Source of the DNA: Taudactylus pleione | Lineage: Eukaryota; Chordata; Amphibia; Anura; Myobatrachidae | Direction: 5' to 3' | Assembly: GCA_031769625.1 (NCBI GenBank) | Contig: JAUIMM010000484.1 | Span: 2,108,001-2,172,000 of the forward strand | Length of the DNA stretch: 64,000 bases | Shown here: in pieces, positions 51,976-63,203 of the stretch | Position numbering within the stretch: position 1 is the first letter of the stretch | Layout of the letters: each line of letters opens with the position of its first letter | Program-made: the position numbers and the translations under genes | The notes under the pieces: generated by a model | Databases searched by the model: none | The model's input: only the letters and a program-made list of their open reading frames with translations | What the model was told of the DNA's origin: nothing

Positions 51976-52122
51976 GTTAATGTTGCACACATTGTTATTT
52001 ATATGTACTCCAGGGAGGTATTTGACGTGAGAAAATGTTTTAATAAATTTTATGCTATTAATTGAATTATGAACGATTATTATTTCTGAGTGCCACAGCT
52101 TACTGCACTGTTGTCTTTGTAT

Positions 52123-54429
52123 CCAATTCTTTTGTGTGTGGAGATTGGCATTCTCCACGTGTGAGTGCTGGTTGGCTGCTAGAGATATTTGTTTTTGTTA
52201 AGCCACAAGTGTGAGGTATATTGCTATAAGAACATGTTACTTTGGTTTATATAAATAAAGCATTAACAGGAAATACTCTGTATTCCCCTGTGTAGTAAAC
52301 ATCCTAGATATACTCTAGAATAGACCTACAGTATATTACGCCTCCTAAATGTACACACAACAGTGGTAAGGTCACACATGTAAGCCTAGTGGACAACGTG
52401 CATAGGAAAATGCAGGGGGGAGTTTCCAGTTGCCTGGAAACCCCCCTCCCCAGCCCACACCATAACCACAATAGAAATAGTAATATAATAGAATGTTACT
52501 AATGCTGCATGTTCTTATCAGTATCACAAATTAAATAATTACACCACCTGTGGATCTTTTAACATGCGTCAGCCAGTAATAAATACACCTGTGCACCAAC
52601 TAGATCTGGAAAACATGCACTGTTAGGGGTGCACTGCTATTGACCATCAATAGGCTTCATTATTAATATTGTATAATAATACACTATCCAGTGCATAAGG
52701 AGACCAATATCTACATATATGACCAGGGCAGTGCTAGGTTCTTCTGCTGTTTCCCCAGACTCCAGGACTTGCTCCAATGCTCTGGAATAGTACCCACATC
52801 TGAAATAAAAACATTCCACTCAAGCAGGATGGCCCTACTGCCACATTTAATGGCTTACTGTGATCACTGGACCTGTATATGCTGGAATTATGACACACAA
52901 TACACTTTTGTATGATGCATATTAAAGCTGAATAAGTGCTAATTATGTCCTCTTGATGGACTGGCCACACTCACTCTAAAATCAAGCATTTGGAAATCCC
53001 ACTCTAGAAATCCTGTGTTTGCCACTGTCGTAGGCAATTAATATTTTTAGATTCCACTGCAAAAAATAAAAAAAATAAAAAAAAACACAAAAAGCATGAA
53101 CCTCAGCTATATTCCTAGGCACTTTTAGACTGTGCCAGATTTGGGATAGGCAGAAAATATTAAAAAGCCTTGAAATAGAACAATCTGTGGATAAAATTCA
53201 CAGCATCATTCCTTACACACAGTGCCTAAAAGTACAGCGAACACCAGATATTCTATAGATGACCTTTTCGGTTGAATGGGCTGGAATAGAACAGAACTCC
53301 TCCTCTGCATATTTCAGGCATTAAATAATAATTTCTATATTACAATTCCTATTCCACACCAGTACAACTCTAAAGCCATTCATCACATGTGGCCCTTACT
53401 GTGCCTTCTACATTATTCAAGCAAATAAAAAAAAATAAAGTACCATACAACTATGTATTTTGAGAAAACCATAAGAAATTTCAGGAGGATCCCAGGGGCA
53501 ATGGCTAAAAGATATAAACCGCAGAGCTGGAGTGAAATGTGTCTGACCTGCATGCATGTAGCACCTTCTATGCGAGTGCCACGGATTCTGAGATTCTGCT
53601 GCTCTGCATCTTGTTCTGTGTTCATAAATACCAAATAGACCGTACACAGAGAACAAACCAAAGCAATGCAAAATAATATTACCTGCAGAATCTGTGACCT
53701 CCATGACTAAAGAAGACGTGAGCAGCACATCATAAAAATAAATGTAAAACGTCCGTGTTAAATAAAAAGGAGAGGCCGATTACCTCGTATACTGGCAGAA
53801 AGTTTTCACAAAATCCCCACTATGGGTGTGGCTGCAACCCCAGGCAAAGGGAAGAACAGGCTCTGTAGGTTTTTTGTGAGTCTATAGGTTTTCCCTTGTT
53901 TATGGGACCAGTTTAGAGTTTTCCTGCTGATTACAGAGAATGCATATCATGCTTCAACAAACTCAGACTCGCAAACGTCATATGATCCAAACAAAGGATA
54001 TTATTTTCTTGCTGCAAGGATGAATAAAGGGATCTGGAAAGAAAAATTATGAAATATTTTCTTTTAGAATTTAAGTAATTACTCAGGAAATCATTTACAG
54101 GTTGCCCAAGTAACGTTGCCATACTCTAATAAAGTTCATTCCTCCTCTGAAGTCATTGAAAGGTTAACTAAACAAACTTCTCTATTAGCAACAAAATGCT
54201 AGCAAATGCTCCAGCGAAGCTGTCGCCTAGACACCGTGGTGGCAACTTATCATGTACTGAAGGAGAAAGGAGCAATTTGTGCCAAAAATATATAGAAAAA
54301 GTTTCACAGAGGTACAGAGTTCTGCTCACACAACCCTTGAGATCAGCTTAAACCATGAGATTCCACACCGTGCTTGTATATTCGCAATCAAAAGAGTACA
54401 GAGGCTATGACTACAACGAGGACAATGGT
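52123..54429. other. Region between inverted repeat and next MITE
   Basis: Contains the candidate microexon (53683-53706) and a right-end fragment of the CTCAAACTCGG hAT MITE family near 52.55-52.63 kb. No other gene. Confidence 0.4.
53683..53706 (-). other. Candidate 24-nt microexon upstream of CLUH
   Basis: On the minus strand TCTTCTTTAG precedes TCATGGAGGTCACAGATTCT plus GCAG, followed by GTAATATT. The 24 nt keep the frame between the MGNC exon and CLUH coding exon 1, adding V-MEVTDSA, and supply an in-frame ATG that could itself begin an isoform (MEVTDSAEHSSG). Such short sites arise by chance, so this needs transcript support. Confidence 0.3.
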
Positions 54430-54735
54430 CAATTCATCTTCCTGCGTGGTATGGCTAGGGGTATGACTGTGAACACATTAAGCTTGGAGCAGGGTTGGAG
54501 TAAGTAGGGCGCACTTTGCGATGTTACTCCAGCAGGCGCGAGGGTGCCCATTACTTATCGCGCTGTTGTGATCAAATTCAGGGCTTAGCCTTGTAAACGC
54601 ACACGGCTGCGTATAAAAATCCACGAGTCCGGACGATAATCAGGCCGAGAGTGGGGCAAGTTGCTGGTCCGTTGGCAGTATTTCCACACTGTTACAATGG
54701 CAATTCGCCTCCCTCACATCTAATTGAATGGACAC
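54430..54735. mobile_element. MITE, TCAATTCA ends
   Basis: GGTCAATTCATCTTCC at the left and CTAATTGAATGGACACC at the right are inverted; ATTCAATT family, degraded. Confidence 0.5.
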
Positions 54736-54811
54736 CGATAAGTGTTCTAAGTTAGGGGTCAACATGGCTACCTGCAGCCTTCTCTTCCCTTTTTCGGAAC
54801 ATGCAGAGAGC

Positions 54812-54816
<5 letters not shown>

Positions 54817-54850
<34 letters not shown>
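54817..54850. repeat. (AC)17 microsatellite
   Basis: Uninterrupted AC dinucleotide run, directly visible. Confidence 0.95.
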
Positions 54851-54852
<2 letters not shown>

Positions 54853-54977
54853 ACGATCTGCAAACAGGGTACCTTTAACTGCATCAGCCACATTAGGCCT
54901 TATTCTGCTGGCAAACACGGTAATAGTTCTATAACAGTTATAAAAATGTTGCATACCTAGACCTAAATTGATTAGAG

Positions 54978-55330
54978 CAGGGGTGGGGAACCTTTTTTAC
55001 TGCCAAGGGCCAATTTGATATATATAACATTATTTGCAGGCCACGCTCCCTCCATGTGATGTCACACTGGGCGGGGCCACAATTGCCGGTGATTATAGCA
55101 ATGCCTGGAGCATCCTGAGGATGCTGCGGGGAGCTGTAAGGGCAGTGGTGTGACCGACTGATGCGTCCTAAGGACGCTCCAGGCGGCACTGCTGCGTAGA
55201 TTCTGGCTGCAGGATGCCAGTCTAGGCACACTGCTAGCCAGATGAGGTTAGCAGCGAAAAGCTCTGAGGGCCAGATAAAATGACTCCGCGGGCCTTATAC
55301 GGCCCCTGGGCCTGAGGTTCCCCATCCCTG
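54978..55330. mobile_element. hAT MITE, CAGGGGTGGGGAACC ends
   Basis: A 353-bp element with CAGGGGTGGGGAACCTTTTT and CAGGGATGGGGAACCTCAGG (right, reversed) ends. Flanks GATTAGAG and GATAAGAG are an 8-bp target duplication with one change. Confidence 0.9.
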
Positions 55331-56460
55331 GATAAGAGTGTAACCTATCCATTCACTTTGTGCCTCATGCCACAGTTCTGTCACTACAGTGAATATTGGT
55401 TCAGTCCACAAGATGTCTACATTCACTTTGTTGTAACCTAATTCTGTTCTCTCACATATATATTCTTTTTGCCTACTTAGGCACGATAGTAAGTGCCCAG
55501 TCATCAAAGTCAGAGAGTAGAGGTCAGTCACCATTTATTTGCACACTGGCTATGAAGACTTACCTGCTCTGGGGGAAATGTAAGAAATCTCTGTGATCTA
55601 AGACTAAATATATAGATTACATATACAAGGACCGGGGGCAAATCATTGTAAACATACACAGTACAGTCGCCTCCTGATGAAGTCAGACGATGAAACGTTG
55701 TTGTGATTAAAATAAAAACTAAGCACAACACAATTTACTGTATTTATACAAACTTTGTACAGTAGAAGTGTATCAATTGTCTACGTTTTTACATTTCTCT
55801 ATAAACTAGTATTGCCTTACAGGAAGAAATAAATAATAATATATGTAAATAATTCCATAAAAAATACAAAAGTACCCAAAATAATAAAACAATAGTAGCC
55901 TCTTAGTTTACTCAAGAAAGCCTATTGTTGGCCAGTAATATATATATCACAGCCTATGCTTCACTAAACTAAATTATATTCTTGTTTAGAGTGTATAAGA
56001 GATGTTGGTGTTCACACATCTCTCCCCTACCTAGTGCCACACTAGACCTATCCTCCTCTCTATAGCACAACACCCTTAATAGCTGTGGGAACAGCCACAA
56101 ACAGGTCCATATCCACTCTACATATACCTGGCAAGCAGCACTGTGCCTGGTCTTCCTGCCTGCTCGGGCTCAGGGAAGGGGTGATCTCTACTATACAGGT
56201 AACAATGCAGGTGGCACTACCTGTGAAGGGAGGATAATATTATAGCTAGAGCGGTTCTGCTGCTCCCAGGGATTATCGTACTAAATATAATACCCTACAC
56301 TGTCACTACATTTGTAGAAACGCAGCTGGCTTTTACATACATTTAAGGTCATGTTAATGCATGTCCCTTTAATAAATACACGATATGCATACACCAAAGT
56401 TATTTTGGCTCACATGAGTGGATCAAACCAATAACTAATAATAAATAATTATTATTCAGC
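55331..56460. other. AT-rich DNA with a hammerhead-like core at 55672
   Basis: No gene. CTGATGA at 55673-55679 and GAAAC at 55692-55696 on the plus strand resemble hammerhead ribozyme core boxes; otherwise unassigned. Confidence 0.35.
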
Positions 56461-56670
56461 ATTATGGGGTCAATTCAATTAGGCACAAGCAAGTGAGGCT
56501 GCATGCCGAGTTTACGGTACCCCTGGACTCGAAGAGTCCGGCGGTACCCTAGGGCAGAGTATAAAAATCCACGAGTACGGGCCGCATAGAGGCATGTTGC
56601 TGAGCTGTTGGCAACATTTCCACTCTGTTACAACAGCAAATTGCCCCTGTCAAGTCTAATTGAAATGATA
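56461..56670. mobile_element. MITE, GGGTCAATTCAATTA ends
   Basis: GGGGTCAATTCAATTAGGCA at the left and GTCTAATTGAAATGATA at the right are inverted; ATTCAATT family. Confidence 0.55.
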
Positions 56671-56708
56671 CCTATAAATGCTTGAAGTTAGAAGTCATCA
56701 TGGATAAT

Positions 56709-57367
56709 ACACAACTTCAACAAAACAGCAAGATAGTGTCACTAGCGCAGTCTGTATGGAGAGGTCTACAAGATGTCCATCTTCATCTCACAGAATATCT
56801 TCACCACTGCTTCATTCCAAGATATGAAACCATATAATGGATCGGAACCATAAAAGGCAAAAATAATCACATCTCTGAATATTCCCGGGTTATCAGAGAT
56901 GTGTTTCTAAACCATATTGTGAATATCCTATTGCCACCTCCAGTCCCAATACTGCTTCATGTTTTTATAATTATTTTTTTATATGATGTGATGTGATTAT
57001 TTTTGCCTTTTATGGTTCCGATTTGGAATAAAGAATTGTTTTAATAAAATAGACATTTTTTCGGCATCAGTTGGATATAGAAGGGGAGTCGTAACAAGAA
57101 ACCTTTATATGCATGAACCAAGGCGGATTAATGGTGAGTGTCTGTCCATAGACCCTTAAGGAGTGTGACTTGTCTAAAGAAAAAGGAGGTGTTAAAGAAA
57201 CCTTTCAGTGAATGGTATTTGAGTGCCTGTGGTGAGTTCTATCCATTATATGGTTTCATATCTTGGAATGAAGCAGTGGTGAAGATATTCTGTGAGATGA
57301 AGATGGACATCTTGTAGACCTCTCCATACAGACTGCACTAGTGACACTATCTTGCTGTTTTGTTGAA
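56709..57367. mobile_element. 659-bp insertion with inverted arms, 12-bp target duplication
   Basis: ATCATGGATAAT occurs at 56697-56708 and 57368-57379. Inside, about 135-bp inverted arms (TCAACAAAACAGCAAGATAG and CTATCTTGCTGTTTTGTTGA) flank a centre with a second inverted pair (GGAACCATAAAAGGCAAAAA, reversed near 57.01 kb). Confidence 0.8.
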
Positions 57368-57687
57368 ATCATGGATAATTGCAACTACACACTTTTCTGC
57401 TCTTCCCAATATAAAATAAAGCTATATAACAATATGCTACCTAAATAAGAACTTCATCCTAAGTAATGCAAAATATTCCCCATATTGTTCCTTGTTGTGT
57501 ACAATGTTTTGGCCAGTAAAGCAGAAAATGGCTTCAGCCAGTAACGATTACATCATTCTAGGCTTCCGCACAAACATGACCTTTAACCAATTATTGCTAT
57601 TCATCACTAGGATCTTAGGTAAAACCAAATGGATAAAACAATAATTGCCTCTAGGTTGATAAATGGGGCATAGCAATCTCATCTTAC

Positions 57688-58381
57688 CTGATCTCAACTC
57701 CCTCTTAATATAACACAATCTTTCATGGGAGTTTGCTTCATTTGTGGCCAGTACTGCATGAGACCTGGGATTTCTCTGTTCATCTACCATGCTACCCATG
57801 GCCTTCTGCTCCAATCTCATTCCATGGCATGGATTGGCAAGACGCAGGTCTTTACTATTATCTGAAGTCTTAGAAGAGGTGCACAAATCATGACATATTA
57901 TAATTCTTTGCTGTTGCACTGTCCCTCTATCTGCCTTTGCAAAATCCACCATCGGGTCAGAAGTTCCTTCAGGTCCCTGTAGCTGCTGTGCAGTAAAGTT
58001 TAGTTCTGGAGGAGCATATGTCAGCAGGGAGGGAGAGTGGTCTGGCACATCCGTTATGCCAGCTGGAAGGTCACTGCAAAAGGCACGGGGAGCCAAAATG
58101 TCTTCACACTCGCATATTCCCTCATCTTCCTCAGAGTCATGGGCATAACCAAAGTCATTCTGCTCTTCAAATGTGTCTTGGCAACAAACATCGCTACTAA
58201 ACTTATCCTCTGCCAATTTCCCATGCTGGCGACTGCCGTAATCTCTCCTGGCAAGGTCCTGCATAAAGCTTTGCGGGGAAGAAGAATTTTGCAACAGTGA
58301 TTGGCCTTCACCTTCTAACCCAGGGACTATCTTACGAAAGATGACTTCGAGGCAACGCGTGCAGCAAATACAGTTGCCCAT
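57688..58381 (-). CDS. Unrecognised MGNCICC-type coding exon (231 codons to a splice donor)
   Basis: The reading frame is open from the ATG at 58381 and continues past a consensus donor (TCAG before GTAAGATG) at 57688. The protein starts MGNCICCTRC: Gly2 plus Cys4, 6, 7 and 10 fit N-myristoylation with palmitoylation (general knowledge; modification is inference). A central acidic segment (DSEEDEGICECEDI) and a Q-rich part follow; I see no known domain. An in-frame GTG lies two codons upstream but the ATG gives the lipidation motif. The exon ends with one extra base, which joins in frame to the CLUH exon acceptor at 47999 (AACATTCC), giving [13 protein letters not shown]. It may be an alternative 5' exon of CLUH or the first exon of another gene. 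I do not recognise it by name. Confidence 0.6.
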
Positions 58382-58922
58382 CTTCACTGACGAAATGTAA
58401 CATCCACATGCGTACTACAAGGACAAGCTAAATATAACAAGTAATAATCCTGACCCTGCCTCTGGTGCGGTGGTGGCATTACTATTTATATACAAGAGAG
58501 AAAATAAATAAAGGACTGTGACTGAACAGCCTGTAGATCCCAACTGTACTTCTAAAGCGTGGTGCGTGGACTACAAAGTTCTGCTGGCTGCTGGCCAGAC
58601 TTGGCATCACTGAAGGCTCAAGTTCTGAAAACAAAGTGGATGTTACGGAGCCTCAGAGTAAAAGTGTGTGAGCTGACAAGAGGCCTTCGCAGGGCTGATG
58701 TCTCTCCAGAAGCTACAAAACATGACTAAAATTGGACTAACTGCTACCAAGTGTTCCAGATGTTAACGGAACAGGCCGAGCTGAAACATGGGAAGGGCAC
58801 ACAGCACATAAAATCTAACAGTCTTAAAATAAAAAATGGAAAACAATATACAGTACAGAAGGAGGATTACCTGGCTAATACACCGAAGGATTAACATAGT
58901 GATGCATTTTCTGTTTTCAATA
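58382..58922. other. Region upstream of the MGNC exon
   Basis: No CpG-rich promoter-like sequence seen. On the minus strand a CCTTGTAG acceptor-like site lies about 30 nt before the ATG, so this ORF may itself be an internal exon. Confidence 0.35.
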
Positions 58923-59349
58923 CAGGTTGAGTCTCCCATATCCAAAATGCTTGGGACCAGGGGTATTATGGATATCGGAATATTAAGTATTTTGGAATAT
59001 TTGTATACCATAATGAGATATCTTGTAATTTGGACCCAAATCTAAACACAGAATGCATTTATGTTTTATATGTACCTTATACACACAGCCTGCAGGTCAT
59101 TTTATACAATATTTTAAATAATTTTGTGCATCAAAAAAAAGTTTGTATACATACATGAAATTCATTTAATGTTTCATATACACCTTATACACACAAACTA
59201 AAGGTTATTTTATACTATATTTGTATTAAATTTGTGCCTTAAACAAAGTTTCTGTACATTGAAATATCAGAAAGCAAAGGTTTCACTATCTCAGTCATGC
59301 TAAAAATATTCCGTATTTCGGAATATTTGGATATGGAATGCTCAACCCG
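58923..59349. mobile_element. Tigger/pogo-type MITE, CAGGTTGAGTCTCCC ends
   Basis: TA flanks (58921-58922, 59350-59351). Left CAGGTTGAGTCTCCCATATC and right (reversed) CGGGTTGAGCATTCCATATC are inverted. Family assignment is inference from end sequence and TA duplication. Confidence 0.75.
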
Positions 59350-59651
59350 TATAACCATTAATATCTGCACTTAAGTAGTCTTCAGTATGATACAGGTCAT
59401 CAATTATTGGACCCTCCAGCTGGTCACACACACTGTGGAATCACAGCTGATTGCAGATATCAATGGTAATCCCACCAGCTCATGTTAATAAATGCAAAGG
59501 GAAAATGACCACTACCGACTGGCTAATGTGGACAGTTTACAATCTTGTCTGATTAACTATTGCTGGATGTAGCCAGGTGACCAGATCTAATCTTAGGTGG
59601 TTACCTGCATGCAGCCAATCAGGACATCCATCCTGTCATTTAGTACATACA

Positions 59652-59917
59652 GGGAGCAATTCAATTGTTTTAGGCGCCCATTAATTATTGCCCTTTGTTG
59701 CCCAAATAGACAGGGTTTAGCCGCGTGTAGTTGCCAAACCCATCTGAAGTTGTGGTTAGGGCGCTCACACCACAGACTTTTCACACATTTCTGCTCGCCA
59801 CCGCAGGAGGGTGCGAGTAGAAATGCTGGCGCCTCTCGCCCCGGAAAGGAGAAACAATTGAATTGCTGTCACGCGCCCATCATAGATGGCCACCGGCGCA
59901 AACAATTGAATTCCCTC
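59652..59917. mobile_element. MITE, GGGAGCAATTCAATTG ends
   Basis: AGGGAGCAATTCAATTGTTT at the left and AAACAATTGAATTCCCT at the right are inverted. ATTCAATT family, with a CACTCACACC-type interior. Confidence 0.75.
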
Positions 59918-60242
59918 CACAGAGTGGCTGGATCATCCTGTGCATTGCCGATTTAATTGTAATTCATCCTAATAGGTGGAGGTGCAGTGTCCTAGCGCAC
60001 TGCACACTGATTTTTGTGATTTCATTACTCATATTTTGATACAATAGTAGAGAATATTAAATTAATCATTTGCCAATAACCTGCCTATTAACTTTAATCT
60101 ATCGCCATGTAATTTGACTGTAAATGGGACATCTCTCTATAAAGCCCTCCCTAAACAGCCGACTGATTGTACAATTATAGTGCAGCCATTAAAGATTTGA
60201 ATACAGGGTTAACTTTTTGTTCTTTCAATTAATGTAGGCTAA

Positions 60243-61000
60243 GGGGCATATTCAATTAGACGCGAAAAGACAGACAGGTTTCGCCTGCCGTACTTTTCGC
60301 CGACTTTTTGGTTTTGGAGGCTAAAACTTTTTGTGCACGGCCCAGCTATTTGCCCTAGTCAATTCCAAAGGATGCAAAAAAGGGGCCCAGCAAAACTCAG
60401 ACAGGAGAAAAGTGCTGTCAGATTTGGGGAAATCAGCCTGACACCCCCAAAAGATGCACTAACATTGGGGATCAATGTAGATGCCCCTGAATAGCCCTGC
60501 TGAAGCTATTTGGGGTAATTAAATGCTCCCAATAGCTGCTAATTAGCATATTTGCACAAGTGGTGAAGAATAGTATTTAGCAGTTTTTTATGGTGAAAAT
60601 AACTAGTCCCTGCAAATTTGGGGTACATGAAAATGGGTGCAAGCATGGTTTAAATCGCAAAAGTGAAGTTTTAAAAACTTGAAAAAAAATGCATCTTTAG
60701 CCCTAGTTTTCAAAGTAATTTCTTGGGGTGTTCTTCTTTTTGACTCAGTTAACCTTTGGTGGCCTGCCCCAAGGGTGCAGGGTGGTTTCCCCACCTTTGC
60801 ATCCCAAAACCGCAATTCTGCACTTTTTCCGCCTGGTTTCATAGGCGAATCTTTTTCGCCTATACCAATGCATTGACTTTCTGCGTAGGCGAAAAGTCTT
60901 TGGCATTGAATACGGGGATAAGTTTTCGCCTGGCGAAATGATGTCATCTGCGAAACTTTTTCGCAAAAAACGGCTTATCGCGGCTAAATGAATATGCCCC
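60243..61000. mobile_element. MITE, GGGGCATATTCAATTAG ends
   Basis: GGGGCATATTCAATTAGACG at the left and GCTAAATGAATATGCCCC at the right are inverted. Frames inside (60603-60947 and others) are not genes. Confidence 0.75.
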
Positions 61001-61134
61001 TGTCATGTCGCCACTCAAGAACATTATATGAAGTGCCTTACAATATATATTTTATTTTTAGAAGTTAGCCTGTATCAGAAGAGTTTACAATCTGACTCCG
61101 AAACCACAGACACACAATACTGTACAGTGCATCC

Positions 61135-62627
61135 GGAAAGTATTCACAGCACTTCACTTTTTCCACATTTTGTTATGTTACAGCCTTATTCCAAAATGGA
61201 ATAAATTCATTTTTGCCCTCAAAATTCTACACACAAAACCCCATAATGATAACGTGTAAAAAGTTTTGAGATTTTTGCAAATTTAATTTAAAAAAAACGA
61301 AGAAATCACATGTACATAAGTATTCACAGCCTTTGCTCAATACTTTGTTGATGCACCTTTGGTAGCAATTACAGCCTCAAGTCTTTTTAAATATGATGCC
61401 ACAAGCTTGGCACACCTATCTTTGGGCAGTTTCGCCCATTCCTCTTTGCAGCACCTCTCAAGCGCCATCAAGTTGGATTTTCAGATCTCTCCAGAGATGG
61501 CTGGGCCACTCAAGGACATTCACAGAGTTGTCCTGAAGCCACTCCTTTGATATCTTTGGCTGTGTGCTTAGGGTCGTTGTTCTGCTGAAAGATGAACCGT
61601 CACCCCAGTCTGAGGTCAAGAGCGCTCTGGAGCAGGTTTTCAATCAGGATGTCTCTGTACATTGCTGCATTCATCTTTCCCTCTATCCTGACTAGTCTCC
61701 CAGTTCCTGCCGCTGAAAAACATCCCCACTTCATGATGCTGCCACCATCATGCTTCACTGTAGGGATGGTATTGGCCTTGTGAGGAGCGGTGCCTGGTTT
61801 CCTCCAAACATAACGCCTGGCATTCACGCCAAAAGAGTTCAATCTTTGTCTCATCAGACCAAAGAATTTTGTTTCTCATGGTCTAAGAGTCCTTCAGGTG
61901 CATTTTGGCAAACTCCAGGCGAGCTGCCATGTGCTTTTTACTAAGGAGTGGCTTCTGTCTGGCCACTCTACCATACAGGCCTGATTGGTGGATTGCTGCA
62001 GAGATGGTTGTCCTTCTGGAAGGTTCTCCTCTCTTCATAGAGGAATGCTGTAAACTCAGAGAGTGACCATCGAGTTCTTGGTCACCTCCCTGACTAGGGC
62101 CCTTCTCCCACGATCGCTCAGTTCAGACGGCCGGCCAACTCTAGGAAGAGTCCTGGTGGTTCCGAACTTCTTCCATTTACGGATGATGGAGGCCACTGTG
62201 CTCATTGGGACCTTCAAAGCAGCAGATATTTTTCTGCACCCTTCCCCAGATTTGTGCCTCGAGACAATCCTGTCTCAGAGGTCTACAGATAATTCCTTGG
62301 ACGTCATGCTTGGTTTGTGCTTTGACATGCACTGTCAATAGTGGGACCTTATATAGACAGGTGTATGCCTTTCAAAATCATGTCCAATCAACTGAATTTA
62401 CCACAGGTGGACTCCAATTAAGCTGTAGGAACATCTCAAGGATGATCAGTGGAAACAGGATGCACCTGAGCTCAATTTTGAGCTTCATTGCAAAGGCTGT
62501 GAATACTTATGTACATGTAGTTTCCTTTTATTTTTTTATTACATTTGCAAAAATCTCAAAAAAAAATAAAAAACTTTCTACACGTTGTCATTATGGGGTA
62601 TTGAATGAATACTTCCCGGATGCACTG
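61135..62627 (-). mobile_element. Tc1-like transposon, CAGTGCATCCGGAAAGTATT ends
   Basis: TA flanks; ends CAGTGCATCCGGAAAGTATT and (right, reversed) CAGTGCATCCGGGAAGTATT. This end sequence is the widespread vertebrate Tc1 lineage known from fish and amphibians (recalled, not searched). The minus-strand transposase is broken. Confidence 0.95.
61350..62310 (-). pseudogene. Tc1 transposase, catalytic segment deleted
   Basis: [20 protein letters not shown], then [20 protein letters not shown] and FQQNNDPKHTAKISKEWLQD are intact blocks (NNDPKH has the second Asp). The following VLEWPS runs straight into HLWRDLK. The usual SPDLNPIE, with the catalytic Glu, is absent by an in-frame deletion at about 61500. 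A stop follows LDGA. Non-functional. Confidence 0.88.
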
Positions 62628-63203
62628 TATGTTTGGCAACTACTGGTCATTTCAGCGTCCATGATGAATGTCATTTAGCACAGTACGTAACAGGCGGATG
62701 GGGGAATTCAACTGATCTTTTCGTGCCCTCTATCCCTTCTAAATTAACGGGGGGACAATATTCAATTGCTTTGGTTGTCCATTACATTTTGCATATGTTG
62801 GGCCCAAATGCACTAGGTTTAGACGCATAAAGCAGCTAAACCTGACTAAACTATTGCGGGCACTGCCGAAAATGTAGTTTGGGGACCCATAAGCCGTACT
62901 TATCGCACAAAAATTATGGGCACGTACGGCACTCACACCCAATCGTCACAACATTTAAATACTTCCAGCGGCCGTCTCAAAAATTTTTTATTTCCCCCAA
63001 AGTGTTCGCTGTGGTTGTGAGGTGCATCTGAAGAGTGGCGATCTGTTAAGAGAACATTTACTTAGCTGTCAAAGAAATATTAAACTTGTTGCTAATTGTC
63101 AACAACCTATTAGAGCACCTGCCAGTCCTAGGTCATATTGGCTATTCCATGCAAAGCATGTCTCTACAGTCAAAATCCATTTGTTAATGACACGATGACA
63201 GAC
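62628..63203. other. Unassigned DNA between elements
   Basis: No gene. A GGGGGAATTCAACTGATC stretch at 62.70 kb may be one end of an ATTCAATT-type MITE; the partner end was not found. Confidence 0.4.

Larger units (their letters stand above)
49838..52122. repeat. 2.3-kb inverted repeat (large foldback)
   Basis: The left arm (about 49838-50690) reads, reversed, as the right arm (about 50925-52122). Matches include AGTTGCAAGCAGCTACACTA with TAGTGTAGCTGCTTGCAACT, and CAATGTCCTCACTTTATACT with AGTATAAAGTGAGGACATTG. About 235 bp separate the arms. Both arms are further interrupted by MITEs. Confidence 0.85.

Noticed and set aside
52719..52802. Possible exon (TTTTTATTTCAG, then about 80 nt, then GTCATA)
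   Set aside because: The acceptor is good but the donor is weak, all three frames are open, and no homology is recognised. Insufficient support.
53586..53641. 56-nt exon-like segment after AAGATGCAG ending ATGCAG/GTCAGA
   Set aside because: Length breaks the frame needed to join MGNC exon and CLUH; no recognised protein.
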